Source: CAZBME01 sp964645835
GTDB lineage: Bacteria > Desulfobacterota > Syntrophia > Syntrophales > UBA8958
Direction: 5' to 3'
NCBI GenBank assembly: GCA_964645835.1
Contig: CAZYDG010000088.1
Location: 1 to 14,264, forward strand
DNA length: 14,264 nt
Shown here: piece after piece, positions 1 through 7,809 of the stretch
How the letters are laid out: each line of letters starts with the position of its first letter
Position numbering within the stretch: the first letter of the stretch is position 1
Notes under the pieces: model-generated
Databases searched by the model: none
Seen by the model: the letters and a program-made list of their open reading frames with translations, nothing else
Told to the model about the DNA's origin: nothing
Translations under genes and position numbers: made by a program

Positions 1-38
1 GTGGCTTCGGTGTATTCTTTTTTCGATTGCGGACTCAT
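1..38 (-). CDS. Probable transposase, N-terminal 12 codons only (runs off the left edge)
   Basis: On the minus strand an ATG at 38-36 is preceded by a strong Shine-Dalgarno (GGAGGT, about 5 bases upstream) and opens a frame reading MSPQSKKEYTEA before the window ends. This opening resembles, from memory, the start of integrase-core transposases of the kind beginning M-S-x-x-x-K-x-E-Y-x-E-A, which continue with a DNA-binding region. Only 12 residues are visible, so no catalytic DDE residue can be checked. The frame points away from recJ, so the 39-150 stretch would hold its leader and probably the end of the element; no terminal inverted repeat could be fixed. The family assignment is tentative, but the start codon and ribosome binding site are clear. 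Confidence 0.5.
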   Translation of the reverse strand, partial: MSPQSKKEYTEA

Positions 39-156
39 ATTCAACCTCCATAGAAATGGCGGTATTCGGTAATATCGAATTATGAGTCAACGATCCTTTT
101 TATTCACCTCCTTCGGTAACATTTAATTTGAGGCAATTCGCCTGATCAATCTTTCC

Positions 157-184
157 TTGACTTAATAGCGCACATGGCTATGAT
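157..184 (+). promoter_or_regulatory. Predicted sigma70-type promoter of recJ
   Basis: TTGACT (157-162) and TATGAT (179-184) each match the -35 and -10 consensus at five of six positions, with a 16-base spacer. Transcription would start near 191 and give a leader of about 43 bases before the recJ ATG. The rest of 39-233 contains only the leader of the leftward transposase and a small imperfect palindrome (AGGC/GCCT, 131-143). Confidence 0.6.
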
Positions 185-233
185 AAGAAATTGAAGATTG
201 AGAAAGCAAACAGAGCAATTAATTTGGTAATCC

Positions 234-1976
234 ATGACGACAGAAACGATTAATCTTCCCGTAACGCAGTGGCGCTACACGGAAGCAGATAAAGACACGA
301 AGGATCAACTATCACGAGAGCTAGGTATTCATCCTGTTGTCTCCCAGATTCTTATGAGTCGCGATATTCTGGATCGTGATCATGCGAAGAAATACCTGAA
401 TCCCTTACTCCATGATCTGCCCAGCCCCTTTCTAATGAAGGATATGCAGAAAGGAATTGATCGCATCATAAGAGCCATCATCAATAATGAAAATATCATG
501 ATTTACGGAGATTATGATGCAGACGGCATTACGGCTATTGTGGTGTTGATGAAATTTCTGAAAGCGATAACGCCTCATGTTGCCTATTATATTCCCGATC
601 GCATAAACGAAGGTTACGGTCTCAATCGATCGGCCATCGATCATTTAAAAAGCGAGGGTGTTAATCTCATCGTAACCGTCGATTGCGGTGTCTCTGACGT
701 TGATGAGGTAGCCTATGCACGGGCCTGCGGGTTGGATACGATTATTCTGGATCATCATGAGGTTCCCGCCGTCTTGCCTGACGCCTGCGCCGTCATCAAT
801 CCGAACCAGTCCGATTGCCGTTTCCCCTTTAAACATCTGGCCGGCGTCGGTATCGCTTTTAATTTTCTCATTGCCCTCAGGGGTGGATTACGGAAAGACG
901 GGTTCTGGAGCGGCAAATATTACCCGAATCTCAAGGAATATCTTGATCTTGTCGCTCTGGGAACAATTGGCGACATATCTCCCTTGATCGGAGAAAACAG
1001 GACTTTTACAAAAATAGGACTGGATCTGATCACCGAGAATAAACGTGTGGGCCTTCAGGCCCTTAAAGAGATTTGCGGAATTGAAAACCAGGTCATTGAT
1101 TCCAACAAGGCATCCTATAATATTATCCCCCGCATCAACGCAGCGGGGAGAATAGGTTCACCCAGGGAAGCCGTCGAATTACTTTTAACAGACGATTATC
1201 ATGATGCCCTTGAATTGGCCAGAAGTCTGGATGCATATAACAGGAAACGTCAAACCATGGAACGGGCGATTTTGACGGAAATTCTGGATGAAATCAACAA
1301 AACCATGGACCCGGCCAAGAAGAGATCCCTTGTTTTTGCTTCTCGTAACTGGCATCCCGGAGTTATCGGTATTGTAGCCTCGCGGCTCGTAGACCGCTTC
1401 TGCCGCCCGGCCATTCTCATTAGCCTTCGTGATGGTGTGGGAAAGGGTTCGGGACGAAGCATCTCCGATTTCAATATCTACCAGGGATTGAAAAAGTGCG
1501 ATTCTCTTTTATTATCATACGGCGGACATCAGTACGCTGCGGGCATTTCCATTAAGGAACAAGATATTGAAGAATTCGCAAAGCTGTTGGACAATATCGT
1601 AGAAGAAAACATTCAGCTGGAAAATATGGTGTCGCAGACAGTCATCGACGCCCAATGCCAGCTAAGCGATATCAATCACGATCTTCTTACACAGATTGCT
1701 ATGCTTGCGCCATTCGGCAGCAGAAACCCGGAGCCGGTACTTTGTGCCAGAAATGTCAGCATTTCCGCTTCAAACATTGTCGGCAACAACCATCTAAAAA
1801 TGAAGATCAATGGGGACGGCGTCTGGTGCAATTCAATCTGGTTCAGCCGGGGGAACTTCCTTCATTGCGTCAATAAAGCCATGAGTGATATCGTTTTTAC
1901 CCCGCAGGTCAATTTCTGGAATGGTTCTTCCGAGATACAGTTGAAGATGAAGGATATACTGATCAATTATCAATGA
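234..1976 (+). CDS. recJ: Single-stranded-DNA-specific 5'-3' exonuclease RecJ
   Basis: RecJ degrades single-stranded DNA 5' to 3' in the cytoplasm for RecF-pathway recombination, mismatch repair and fork restart. The 580-residue product has the usual RecJ length. It shows the DHH-family metal motifs: GDYDADG at 92-98, VTVDCG at 147-152 and LDHH at 172-175. The conserved HLAGVGIAF stretch lies at 201-209 and INAAGRIGSP at 301-310. The DHHA1 domain follows with WHPGVIGIVASRL (373-385), GSGRS (405-409) and GGHQYAAG (430-437), then an OB-fold-like C-terminus. All expected catalytic residues are present. The ATG at 234 has only a weak Shine-Dalgarno but lies about 43 bases after the predicted transcription start. 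The gene is monocistronic here and converges on the transporter operon. Confidence 0.97.
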   Translation: MTTETINLPVTQWRYTEADKDTKDQLSRELGIHPVVSQILMSRDILDRDHAKKYLNPLLHDLPSPFLMKDMQKGIDRIIRAIINNENIMIYGDYDADGITAIVVLMKFLKAITPHVAYYIPDRINEGYGLNRSAIDHLKSEGVNLIVTVDCGVSDVDEVAYARACGLDTIILDHHEVPAVLPDACAVINPNQSDCRFPFKHLAGVGIAFNFLIALRGGLRKDGFWSGKYYPNLKEYLDLVALGTIGDISPLIGENRTFTKIGLDLITENKRVGLQALKEICGIENQVIDSNKASYNIIPRINAAGRIGSPREAVELLLTDDYHDALELARSLDAYNRKRQTMERAILTEILDEINKTMDPAKKRSLVFASRNWHPGVIGIVASRLVDRFCRPAILISLRDGVGKGSGRSISDFNIYQGLKKCDSLLLSYGGHQYAAGISIKEQDIEEFAKLLDNIVEENIQLENMVSQTVIDAQCQLSDINHDLLTQIAMLAPFGSRNPEPVLCARNVSISASNIVGNNHLKMKINGDGVWCNSIWFSRGNFLHCVNKAMSDIVFTPQVNFWNGSSEIQLKMKDILINYQ

Positions 1977-1983
1977 TCAATTA

Positions 1984-2257
1984 CAGGCTGTTGAAAAACG
2001 ACCATCTGCTGCGTTGCGCTGCAAGCTTCGTCAATCGACTTACTCTATGTACGACTCATTCCTCAGCTTTTGCGCTTGTATCTGATTCCAGTTCTAAATC
2101 AAAGATGATATCAAGGCGGCAAGGAAGAGGCGACACAGGCGTATATACAAATACGCCGAGGAGCCGATGACGAAGACAACAAAGATAGAGCTTTGATTTA
2201 GGATTGGAATGGGCATTTTTGAACTGCCTGCCCTAGATCGAGTATTTCAACAACCTG
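1984..2257. repeat. Long palindromic repeat between convergent recJ and livF genes (CAGGCTGTTGAAAAA type)
   Basis: The outer arms CAGGCTGTTGAAAAA (1984-1998) and TATTTCAACAACCTG (2243-2257) are inverted copies matching at 13 of 15 positions. A second right-end-like copy, CATTTTTGAACTGCCTG (2214-2230), matches the left arm at 14 of 17. Inside, 2085-2104 and 2191-2210 form a 20-base inverted repeat with 18 matches, including 11 perfect bases (CTAAATCAAAG / CTTTGATTTAG). A tight hairpin with 7-bp perfect arms GGCGTAT/ATACGCC lies at 2138-2157. No credible gene is visible in it. I recall similar dispersed elements from Syntrophus-like and sulfate-reducing genomes. It begins 8 bases after the recJ stop and ends 6 bases from the livF stop, so it probably also acts as a transcriptional barrier between the convergent genes. 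Whether it moves as a MITE-like element cannot be told from one copy. Confidence 0.75.
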
Positions 2258-2263
2258 TTGATA

Positions 2264-3055
2264 CTATAACCAGCGCTTGCGCCGCCGATATGATTTGACA
2301 TCCGTATATGCCCGTCCGTCGCCGGTTGCGGCAATACCGAGATAAAACTCCTTAATATCCGGGTTTTCGATCAATTCCTTCGCCGCACCTTCCATAACCA
2401 CCTTCCCATTTTCCATAACGTATCCATAGTGAGCAATTTGCAGGGCCATATTGGCATTTTGCTCTACCAGGATTATCGTTGTTCCCTGTTCTTCGTTGAT
2501 ACGCTTGATGATCTCAAATATTTCCCGTACGACAAGAGGCGCGAGTCCCAGTGATGGTTCATCCAGCATCAGCAACCGGGGATGGGCCATCAATGCGCGC
2601 CCCATGACAAGCATCTGCAATTCACCGCCGCTGCAGTAACCGGCCCTGATTTTCCTTCTTTTCACAAGAGCGGGAAAGTAGTGATATACCATCTCCAGGT
2701 CTTCCTTGTAGGGTTTGCCGGGACGAATAGCCGTTCCGACGCGCAGGTTCTCCTCGATGGTAAGATATTTGAAAGGCTGCCGACCTTCCAGAACCTGAAT
2801 GATACCCTTTCGGGTTATTTCTTCGGGTGATTTGTTTTGAATGTTAATATTGTCGAAGATAATTTCGCCATCCGTAACCTTGCCGTTTTCCGGCTTCAAT
2901 AGCCCGGATATGGCTTTCAGGGTTGTTGTCTTCCCCGATCCGTTACTACCCAGTAGCGATACAATCCGATGTTCATCCACTGTAAGTGAAACACCCTTCA
3001 ACACCTGAATCACATCGGAATAAACGACGGAAATATTATTGATTTGAAGAATCAT
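2264..3055 (-). CDS. livF: ABC transporter ATP-binding protein, LivF family (last gene of the operon)
   Basis: This is the second cytoplasmic ATPase of a branched-chain-amino-acid-type (HAAT) importer, pairing with LivG to drive transport through LivH/LivM. Walker A is GSNGSGKT (about 36-43), the signature is CSGGE (about 141-145; the usual leading Leu of LSGGE is Cys), and Walker B is LLMLDEP (about 161-167). The switch region reads LVEQN with Gln instead of His, as is normal for LivF. The basic C-terminal tail ending YRRRKRWL resembles, from memory, LivF proteins of operons that carry an acyl-CoA ligase. TTG at 3058 is possible, but ATG at 3055 behind AAGG is preferred. It lies 56 bases after livM and converges with recJ across the palindromic repeat. 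The substrate is not specified by this subunit. Confidence 0.9.
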   Translation of the reverse strand: MILQINNISVVYSDVIQVLKGVSLTVDEHRIVSLLGSNGSGKTTTLKAISGLLKPENGKVTDGEIIFDNINIQNKSPEEITRKGIIQVLEGRQPFKYLTIEENLRVGTAIRPGKPYKEDLEMVYHYFPALVKRRKIRAGYCSGGELQMLVMGRALMAHPRLLMLDEPSLGLAPLVVREIFEIIKRINEEQGTTIILVEQNANMALQIAHYGYVMENGKVVMEGAAKELIENPDIKEFYLGIAATGDGRAYTDVKSYRRRKRWL

Positions 3056-3111
3056 CAACCTTAAAAAACCTTTCTTTCCTATTCATCCACCGTTTCAGCC
3101 TCAACCAGGAG

Positions 3112-4182
3112 CTAGTACGAAAACGGCCAAAGTCTGAAATTAGACCGAATAATGCGCCAAACCTCCGCCAATCCACGAGGCTCAAAGAGAATAAACAGGA
3201 CGATGGCCAACCCGAAGATAAATTCCTTCAATGGTGCCATGTTCAAACCCGCCTCGGAGAAAAATCCTATATTCATGAGGATATCCGTCATCCAGCGGAG
3301 TCCTTCATTAAGCAAGGTGATGAAGACGGCTCCAAACACGGCGCCAGCCATGTTTCCCATACCACCGATAATAACCATAGCAATATACTCAACAGAAAGA
3401 CTGAGATTAAATGGTTCCGTTGTAATACTGACCGTGTAATAGGCCCACAGGGCGCCTGCAATGCCGGCATAAAAAGAACTGATACCGAAGGCCAGCAGTT
3501 TATAAGGAAATACGGGAATTCCCATGCCCTCTGCTGCCCGGTCGTTATCGCGGATGGCAATGAAGGCTCTGCCAAAACGGGTTCTCATGAGGTTGACGGC
3601 CATCCATAGCATCAGGATTAAAATTATATATATAATATAATAATATGTAAGATCGCCAGTGATTTCAATACCGAACAATGAAGCCTTAGGCAATGTGATG
3701 CCCATCGTGCCCATCGTCACCGATTCCCAATGGACAAGAGTATATTCAATGATGAATTGACCGGCCAGCGTGGCGATAGTCAGATAGAGTCCTTTCAGCC
3801 GGCTTGATGGTAGCCCGAAGACCATACCAACTACGGCAGTCACGATGCCCGCAGCCGGGACGGCAAGGACGAACGGAACATCAAAACGAGTGGCAAATAT
3901 GGCCGCTCCATAAGCTCCGACACCAAAAAAGGCCCCGTGTCCGAGGGAAATCTGGCCTGTATATCCGATAAGAATATTGAGGCCGATAGCCGCAATAGCA
4001 ACAATGCCAATGGTGATAAGGATATATAGACCGTATGTGCTTACAATGAAAGGAATGACGGCAAAAAGAACCAGAGTTCCCATTGCTGTCCACAAACGGC
4101 CAAAGTCGGTTTCATATACGGTCAACTCCTGTGCATAGCTTTCGCGATAATTCCCACAGGGACGAAATTGAAATTTTCTCAT
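3112..4182 (-). CDS. livM: ABC transporter permease, LivM family
   Basis: This is an inner-membrane permease of a HAAT importer, forming the channel with LivH. The family hallmark LNILIGYTGQISLGHGAFFG lies around residues 67-86, after an N-terminal extension of about 30 soluble residues containing a Cys-Gly. Several hydrophobic helices follow, including one very rich in Tyr and Ile (YYYIIYIILIL) encoded by AT-rich DNA near 3620-3650. The EPRGL motif and the C-terminus ending WPFSY are typical of LivM subunits in ligase-linked operons, as far as I recall. A GTG at 4185 overlaps the last base of the livH stop; the ATG at 4182 has better spacing from AAAGGG and is chosen. Translational coupling to livH is likely. 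Confidence 0.9.
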   Translation of the reverse strand: MRKFQFRPCGNYRESYAQELTVYETDFGRLWTAMGTLVLFAVIPFIVSTYGLYILITIGIVAIAAIGLNILIGYTGQISLGHGAFFGVGAYGAAIFATRFDVPFVLAVPAAGIVTAVVGMVFGLPSSRLKGLYLTIATLAGQFIIEYTLVHWESVTMGTMGITLPKASLFGIEITGDLTYYYIIYIILILMLWMAVNLMRTRFGRAFIAIRDNDRAAEGMGIPVFPYKLLAFGISSFYAGIAGALWAYYTVSITTEPFNLSLSVEYIAMVIIGGMGNMAGAVFGAVFITLLNEGLRWMTDILMNIGFFSEAGLNMAPLKEFIFGLAIVLFILFEPRGLAEVWRIIRSNFRLWPFSY

Positions 4183-4184
4183 CA

Positions 4185-5063
4185 CTAGACCCTTTCAATC
4201 TCGACCTGTCCGAACAGGCCGTACGGTTTCAACATCAGAATAACAACGAGAGCGATATAGGGAACAACATCCCGAAGGGACGGAGAAATGAATCCGCCAG
4301 TCAAAGACTCCAAAAGACCGATGATGAGACCACCGATGATGGCGCCGCCGATACTGTCAAGCCCTCCCAGGATGACAACAGGAAAGACCTTCAGCCCAAT
4401 TGCGCTTAAATCGTGGACATTAACGCCATTGATAATACCTAAAACCACGCCGCTCATACCTGCGACAAGGGCAGCGATAGCCCAGGACAAGGCAAAAACA
4501 AGCTTCACGTGAACACCCAGCGACAGGGCTGCCCGCTGGTTGTCGGCAACAGATCGCATATAAATGCCCTGTGAGGAAAATTTAAAGAACAATCCAAAAA
4601 GAATCAAAAATGTACATCCGATCAGCAAGGTCAGGCTGTAAACAGGTTGTACACTTACCGCGCCCCAGGAAAATCCAAGCCATTCAGGCAGGAATTCGGG
4701 GTATGTATGAAGATTTCCACCCCAAATCAAGAGGATCAATCCTTTAAACATCGCAGCAAGACCGACGGTCAACATGATTACAAAAATCAAAGGCTCGCCG
4801 ATGAGTGGCCTTAGGAACACTCTTTCAATAATGAATCCCAGAAAAAAACATCCGATCAATGTGATGAGAAACGCAAGTGGAATCGATAATTGCAGCCATG
4901 TGACCAAAGCGAGGAAAAAATAGGCGCCAAAAGCCAGAAGCTCGCCATGAGCAAAATTAAGAATGCTTGACGACTTGAAGATCATGACAAAACCCATGGC
5001 CGACATACCATAAAGAAAACCGACACTCAGCCCGTTAACGAGAAGTTGAATCAAAAACTCCAT
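4185..5063 (-). CDS. livH: ABC transporter permease, LivH family
   Basis: This is the second inner-membrane permease of the importer. The 292-residue hydrophobic protein has the LivH signature in its first helices (NGLSVGFLYGMSAMGFVMIF, then SSSILNFAHGELLAFGAY) and a glycine-rich loop VVILGGLDSIGGAIIGGLIIGLLES in the C-terminal half that contacts the ATPase in this family. Its ATG directly follows the ligase stop TAG with no intervening base, and the Shine-Dalgarno GGGAGG lies 7 bases upstream inside the end of the ligase gene. LivM starts at its stop codon. This arrangement argues strongly for one coupled transcription and translation unit. Confidence 0.92.
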   Translation of the reverse strand: MEFLIQLLVNGLSVGFLYGMSAMGFVMIFKSSSILNFAHGELLAFGAYFFLALVTWLQLSIPLAFLITLIGCFFLGFIIERVFLRPLIGEPLIFVIMLTVGLAAMFKGLILLIWGGNLHTYPEFLPEWLGFSWGAVSVQPVYSLTLLIGCTFLILFGLFFKFSSQGIYMRSVADNQRAALSLGVHVKLVFALSWAIAALVAGMSGVVLGIINGVNVHDLSAIGLKVFPVVILGGLDSIGGAIIGGLIIGLLESLTGGFISPSLRDVVPYIALVVILMLKPYGLFGQVEIERV

Positions 5064-6992
5064 CTAACTGCCTCCCAGATCGACGTCGATGACACGAACT
5101 CGCGTCGTGATTTCTCCGATCCGGCCATCACGATACCGGATCTTGCCTTTGACATCCAATTCCTTGATATTTCTATACATGGCTTCTATAAGATTGATAT
5201 AAACGCCATAAACGAAACGACGCCGGACCTTCCCCGTTCTGGTCAGTTCCTCGTCGTCTGCATCCAGAAGTTTGTAGAGCAATATAAACTTGTGAATTTT
5301 CATCACATCCGGCAGTTGCTTGTTTACGTTCTTAATTTCTTCATGGATCATTTGCTCTATGGGTTCCTGCTGGGAGAGGTCCATATAGGTCGTATAAGGG
5401 ATCAATCGTTCCTCGGCCCAACTGCCGACATTTTCCATATCAATGTTGATTAATGCCGTAATATGAGGTCTACCCTCTCCGAAGATTACAGCCTCTTTGA
5501 TATAAGGGCTGAACTTCATACGTGTTTCTATAAAATCTGGTGAAAATGCATTGCCTTTCTTGTCTCTGATTATATCTTCCTTACGGCCGATGATTACCAA
5601 ATGATCGTCTTTATCAATGTATCCGGCATCACCTGTCTTAAGCCAGCTGTCTTCAAAGGCCGATTCGGTTGCCTGATAATCCCGATAGTAACCTGAAAAT
5701 AGCGCATCGCTCTTTACCAGGACCTCTTGTTCTGAAGATATCCGGACCTGGATACCCGGCAACGGCTTACCGACTGTTTCGACCTTAACTTCCTGATCCG
5801 GTTGTGCCTGGAAAATACCGCCTGCCTCTGTGAGGCCGTAGCATTGTTTAAGATTCAAGCCTACAGCATGGAAGAAATGTATAACATAGGGACTGATTGG
5901 ATGGCCTCCGGTCAAGGCGCATCTCATCCTCGACACCCCGACACGATCCAAAAGGGGTCGATAGATAATATGTGCGGCCAGACGGTGCAGGACATTCCAG
6001 TGTATTGCCGGCTTTTGCTCTTTGTCTCTGAGTGCTATTGTTGTCCGTCCTATTTTCTCCGCTACTTGAAAAAGACGTTTCTTGATCATTCCGGCATCGG
6101 CGACTTTCACGCGTATGCGGGAAGCCATGTCTTCCCAGAAACGGGAGGATGTTATGGCAATGGATGGTCCAATCTCCCGGAAATCTTCCAGAACGGTTTG
6201 ATTCGTTTCAGGAAAGTTCATGGTAATCCCACTAACGGGGGCCACGCCAAGCCCCCACATTTGGTCAACAATCCATGCCGGAGGAGACATGGAGAGCCAG
6301 TTCTCGCCCGGCTTGATGTCCAGGGCCTCAGTCCAGCAACGCCCCATTGCAACAAGTCCACCATGGCTCAACATGGCAACCTTGGAAACGCCCGTCGTAC
6401 CTGATGTCTGAATCATAACGGCCGTATCTTTGGCGTTGCCTTTAGCGACTTCTTCATCGAACTTTTTCGGATGGGCCTGCTCCTCTTCCATACCGATTGC
6501 AAGCAGGTCTGCATAACTAATCAGCCAGGGATTTGATCGATAGGAATTCATGCCCGTCGGATCGATGTACACAACCCGTTTGACATGAGGAAGCCGGTCC
6601 TTGATTTCCAACAGTTTGTCGACCTGTTCCTGATCTTGTACGACAGCACAGGAGGCCTGAATACGATCAATGGAAAATTCCAACTCTTCCGGAATTGATG
6701 AGGTAAAAAGGTTTAAGGAGCTACATCCCAAGGCATGTGAAGCCACTTCGGAAAAAAGCCACTCGCCATGATTATCCGTTACAAGAGCAACAGTCTCACG
6801 ACGTGAAATACCGATAGCGGACATGCCGAGAGCCGTCCTCTTTACATAGTTAAAATAGTCCTCCCAAGTGTAGGCTTGCCAGATTCCATAAGCCTTTTCA
6901 CGAATGGCAATATGACGGGCCCCAAGGCGTACAGCCTGTTCCTGCAATACCTGGGGAATGGTTAATGCACTATTTCTATCCAAGATAGGCAC
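5064..6992 (-). CDS. AMP-forming acyl-CoA synthetase (long-chain fatty acyl-CoA ligase type)
   Basis: This enzyme activates a carboxylic acid to its CoA thioester via an acyl-adenylate. The 642-residue length is typical of the long-chain/FadD15-like branch rather than the shorter phenylacetate-CoA ligases. Adenylation motifs appear in order: TSGTTG phosphate loop (196-201), YGLTEA (385-390), LKTGDAG (451-457), GRKEDII (469-475) and the C-terminal TGK with the probable catalytic lysine near 588. The start is GTG at 6992, with GGAGG 6 bases upstream (7003-6999), overlapping livG by 17 bases; livH begins immediately after its stop. Being buried inside an importer operon suggests it activates the imported acid. 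The Phe-type attenuator in front of the operon points to an aromatic or Phe-related acid, but the sequence alone does not give the substrate. Confidence 0.92.
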   Translation of the reverse strand: MPILDRNSALTIPQVLQEQAVRLGARHIAIREKAYGIWQAYTWEDYFNYVKRTALGMSAIGISRRETVALVTDNHGEWLFSEVASHALGCSSLNLFTSSIPEELEFSIDRIQASCAVVQDQEQVDKLLEIKDRLPHVKRVVYIDPTGMNSYRSNPWLISYADLLAIGMEEEQAHPKKFDEEVAKGNAKDTAVMIQTSGTTGVSKVAMLSHGGLVAMGRCWTEALDIKPGENWLSMSPPAWIVDQMWGLGVAPVSGITMNFPETNQTVLEDFREIGPSIAITSSRFWEDMASRIRVKVADAGMIKKRLFQVAEKIGRTTIALRDKEQKPAIHWNVLHRLAAHIIYRPLLDRVGVSRMRCALTGGHPISPYVIHFFHAVGLNLKQCYGLTEAGGIFQAQPDQEVKVETVGKPLPGIQVRISSEQEVLVKSDALFSGYYRDYQATESAFEDSWLKTGDAGYIDKDDHLVIIGRKEDIIRDKKGNAFSPDFIETRMKFSPYIKEAVIFGEGRPHITALINIDMENVGSWAEERLIPYTTYMDLSQQEPIEQMIHEEIKNVNKQLPDVMKIHKFILLYKLLDADDEELTRTGKVRRRFVYGVYINLIEAMYRNIKELDVKGKIRYRDGRIGEITTRVRVIDVDLGGS

Positions 6993-7788
6993 GAATAACC
7001 TCCGGATCCTGCAAAATATCTTCCGGTAGACCCTCGGCGAGTTTCTCCCCGAAATTGAGGACGGTTATGCGATGGGACATGCTCATGACAATCGCCATGT
7101 CGTGCTCAACGAGAATCATTGTTTGCCCCCATGTTTCATTGATAACCCTCAGGAAACGTACCATATCTTCTTTCTCTTCAAAGGTCATCCCGGCAAACGG
7201 CTCATCCAGGACCAGCAGCTTTGGTTCCAACGCCAAAGCACGACCCAATTCCACTCGCTTCATCATGCCGTATGGTAATGAACCGACGGCTTTTTTGCGG
7301 ATAGGTTGCAATTCCAGAAAATCGATCAACTCCTCCAGAACCAGCCGATGATGCACTTCCTCCCTGCGCACTGAGGGGAGAAATAAGGCCCCGGGGAAGA
7401 AGCTGTAATGACTGTGGATATGACGGGCAAGGAGCATATTTGACAGGACCGTCATTCCAGGGAAAAGTTCAATGTTTTGAAAGGTCCTGCCAATGCCGAT
7501 CCGGACCAGTTCATGAGGTTTTAAATGGGTAATGTTTTTTCCATTAAATACGATACTCCCGCTCTGGGGTTTATAAAAACCGGTAATGCAATTCATCAAA
7601 CTGGTCTTGCCAGCCCCATTGGGACCGATGACAGCGTAAATCTCTCCAGTACGAACGGAGAGACTTACATCCGTTATTGCCTTCACCCCGCCGAAATGGA
7701 GCGAGAGGTTTTTAACTTCTAATTCCGCTGCCTTTTCCGACTGCAGTCTGTCGCGTAGTATACGGGGTTCGCCCCTGAATGCCTTCAT
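6976..7788 (-). CDS. livG: ABC transporter ATP-binding protein, LivG family
   Basis: This is the first ATPase subunit of the HAAT importer. Walker A is GPNGAGKT (55-62), the Q-loop is RTFQNIELFP (101-110), Walker B is LLVLDEP (191-197) and the switch histidine is in LVEHD (H229). The signature region is LPYGMMKRVELGRAL (171-185), a degenerate form of the LSYGQQRRLEIARAL seen in ordinary LivG proteins. The N-terminus has about 20 extra residues before the usual LEVKNLSLHFGG start, so translation might begin later, but the ATG at 7788 leaves only a 21-base gap after the binding-protein gene. The 3' end overlaps the ligase by 17 bases, consistent with coupled translation. Confidence 0.92.
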   Translation of the reverse strand: MKAFRGEPRILRDRLQSEKAAELEVKNLSLHFGGVKAITDVSLSVRTGEIYAVIGPNGAGKTSLMNCITGFYKPQSGSIVFNGKNITHLKPHELVRIGIGRTFQNIELFPGMTVLSNMLLARHIHSHYSFFPGALFLPSVRREEVHHRLVLEELIDFLELQPIRKKAVGSLPYGMMKRVELGRALALEPKLLVLDEPFAGMTFEEKEDMVRFLRVINETWGQTMILVEHDMAIVMSMSHRITVLNFGEKLAEGLPEDILQDPEVIRAYLG

Positions 7789-7809
7789 AATTTAAACGAT
7801 TTCCTCGTG

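Noticed and set aside
2138..2157. The GGCGTAT/ATACGCC hairpin as a standard intrinsic terminator for recJ
   Set aside because: There is no T run after the stem on either strand; it is better seen as part of the larger palindromic element, which may still slow polymerase.
1973..2170. 65-residue open frame starting at the recJ stop and running through the palindromic repeat
   Set aside because: It is built from the repeat itself, has no Shine-Dalgarno and no recognisable similarity; not a credible gene.
3605..3660. AT-rich TATATA-like run that could suggest a promoter or replication element
   Set aside because: It lies inside livM and encodes a Tyr/Ile-rich membrane helix, which accounts for the composition.
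5802..6404. 200-residue open frame on the plus strand inside the acyl-CoA ligase gene
   Set aside because: It is antisense to a gene with all adenylation motifs, has no recognisable domain and no good ribosome binding site; it is a shadow of the real reading frame.
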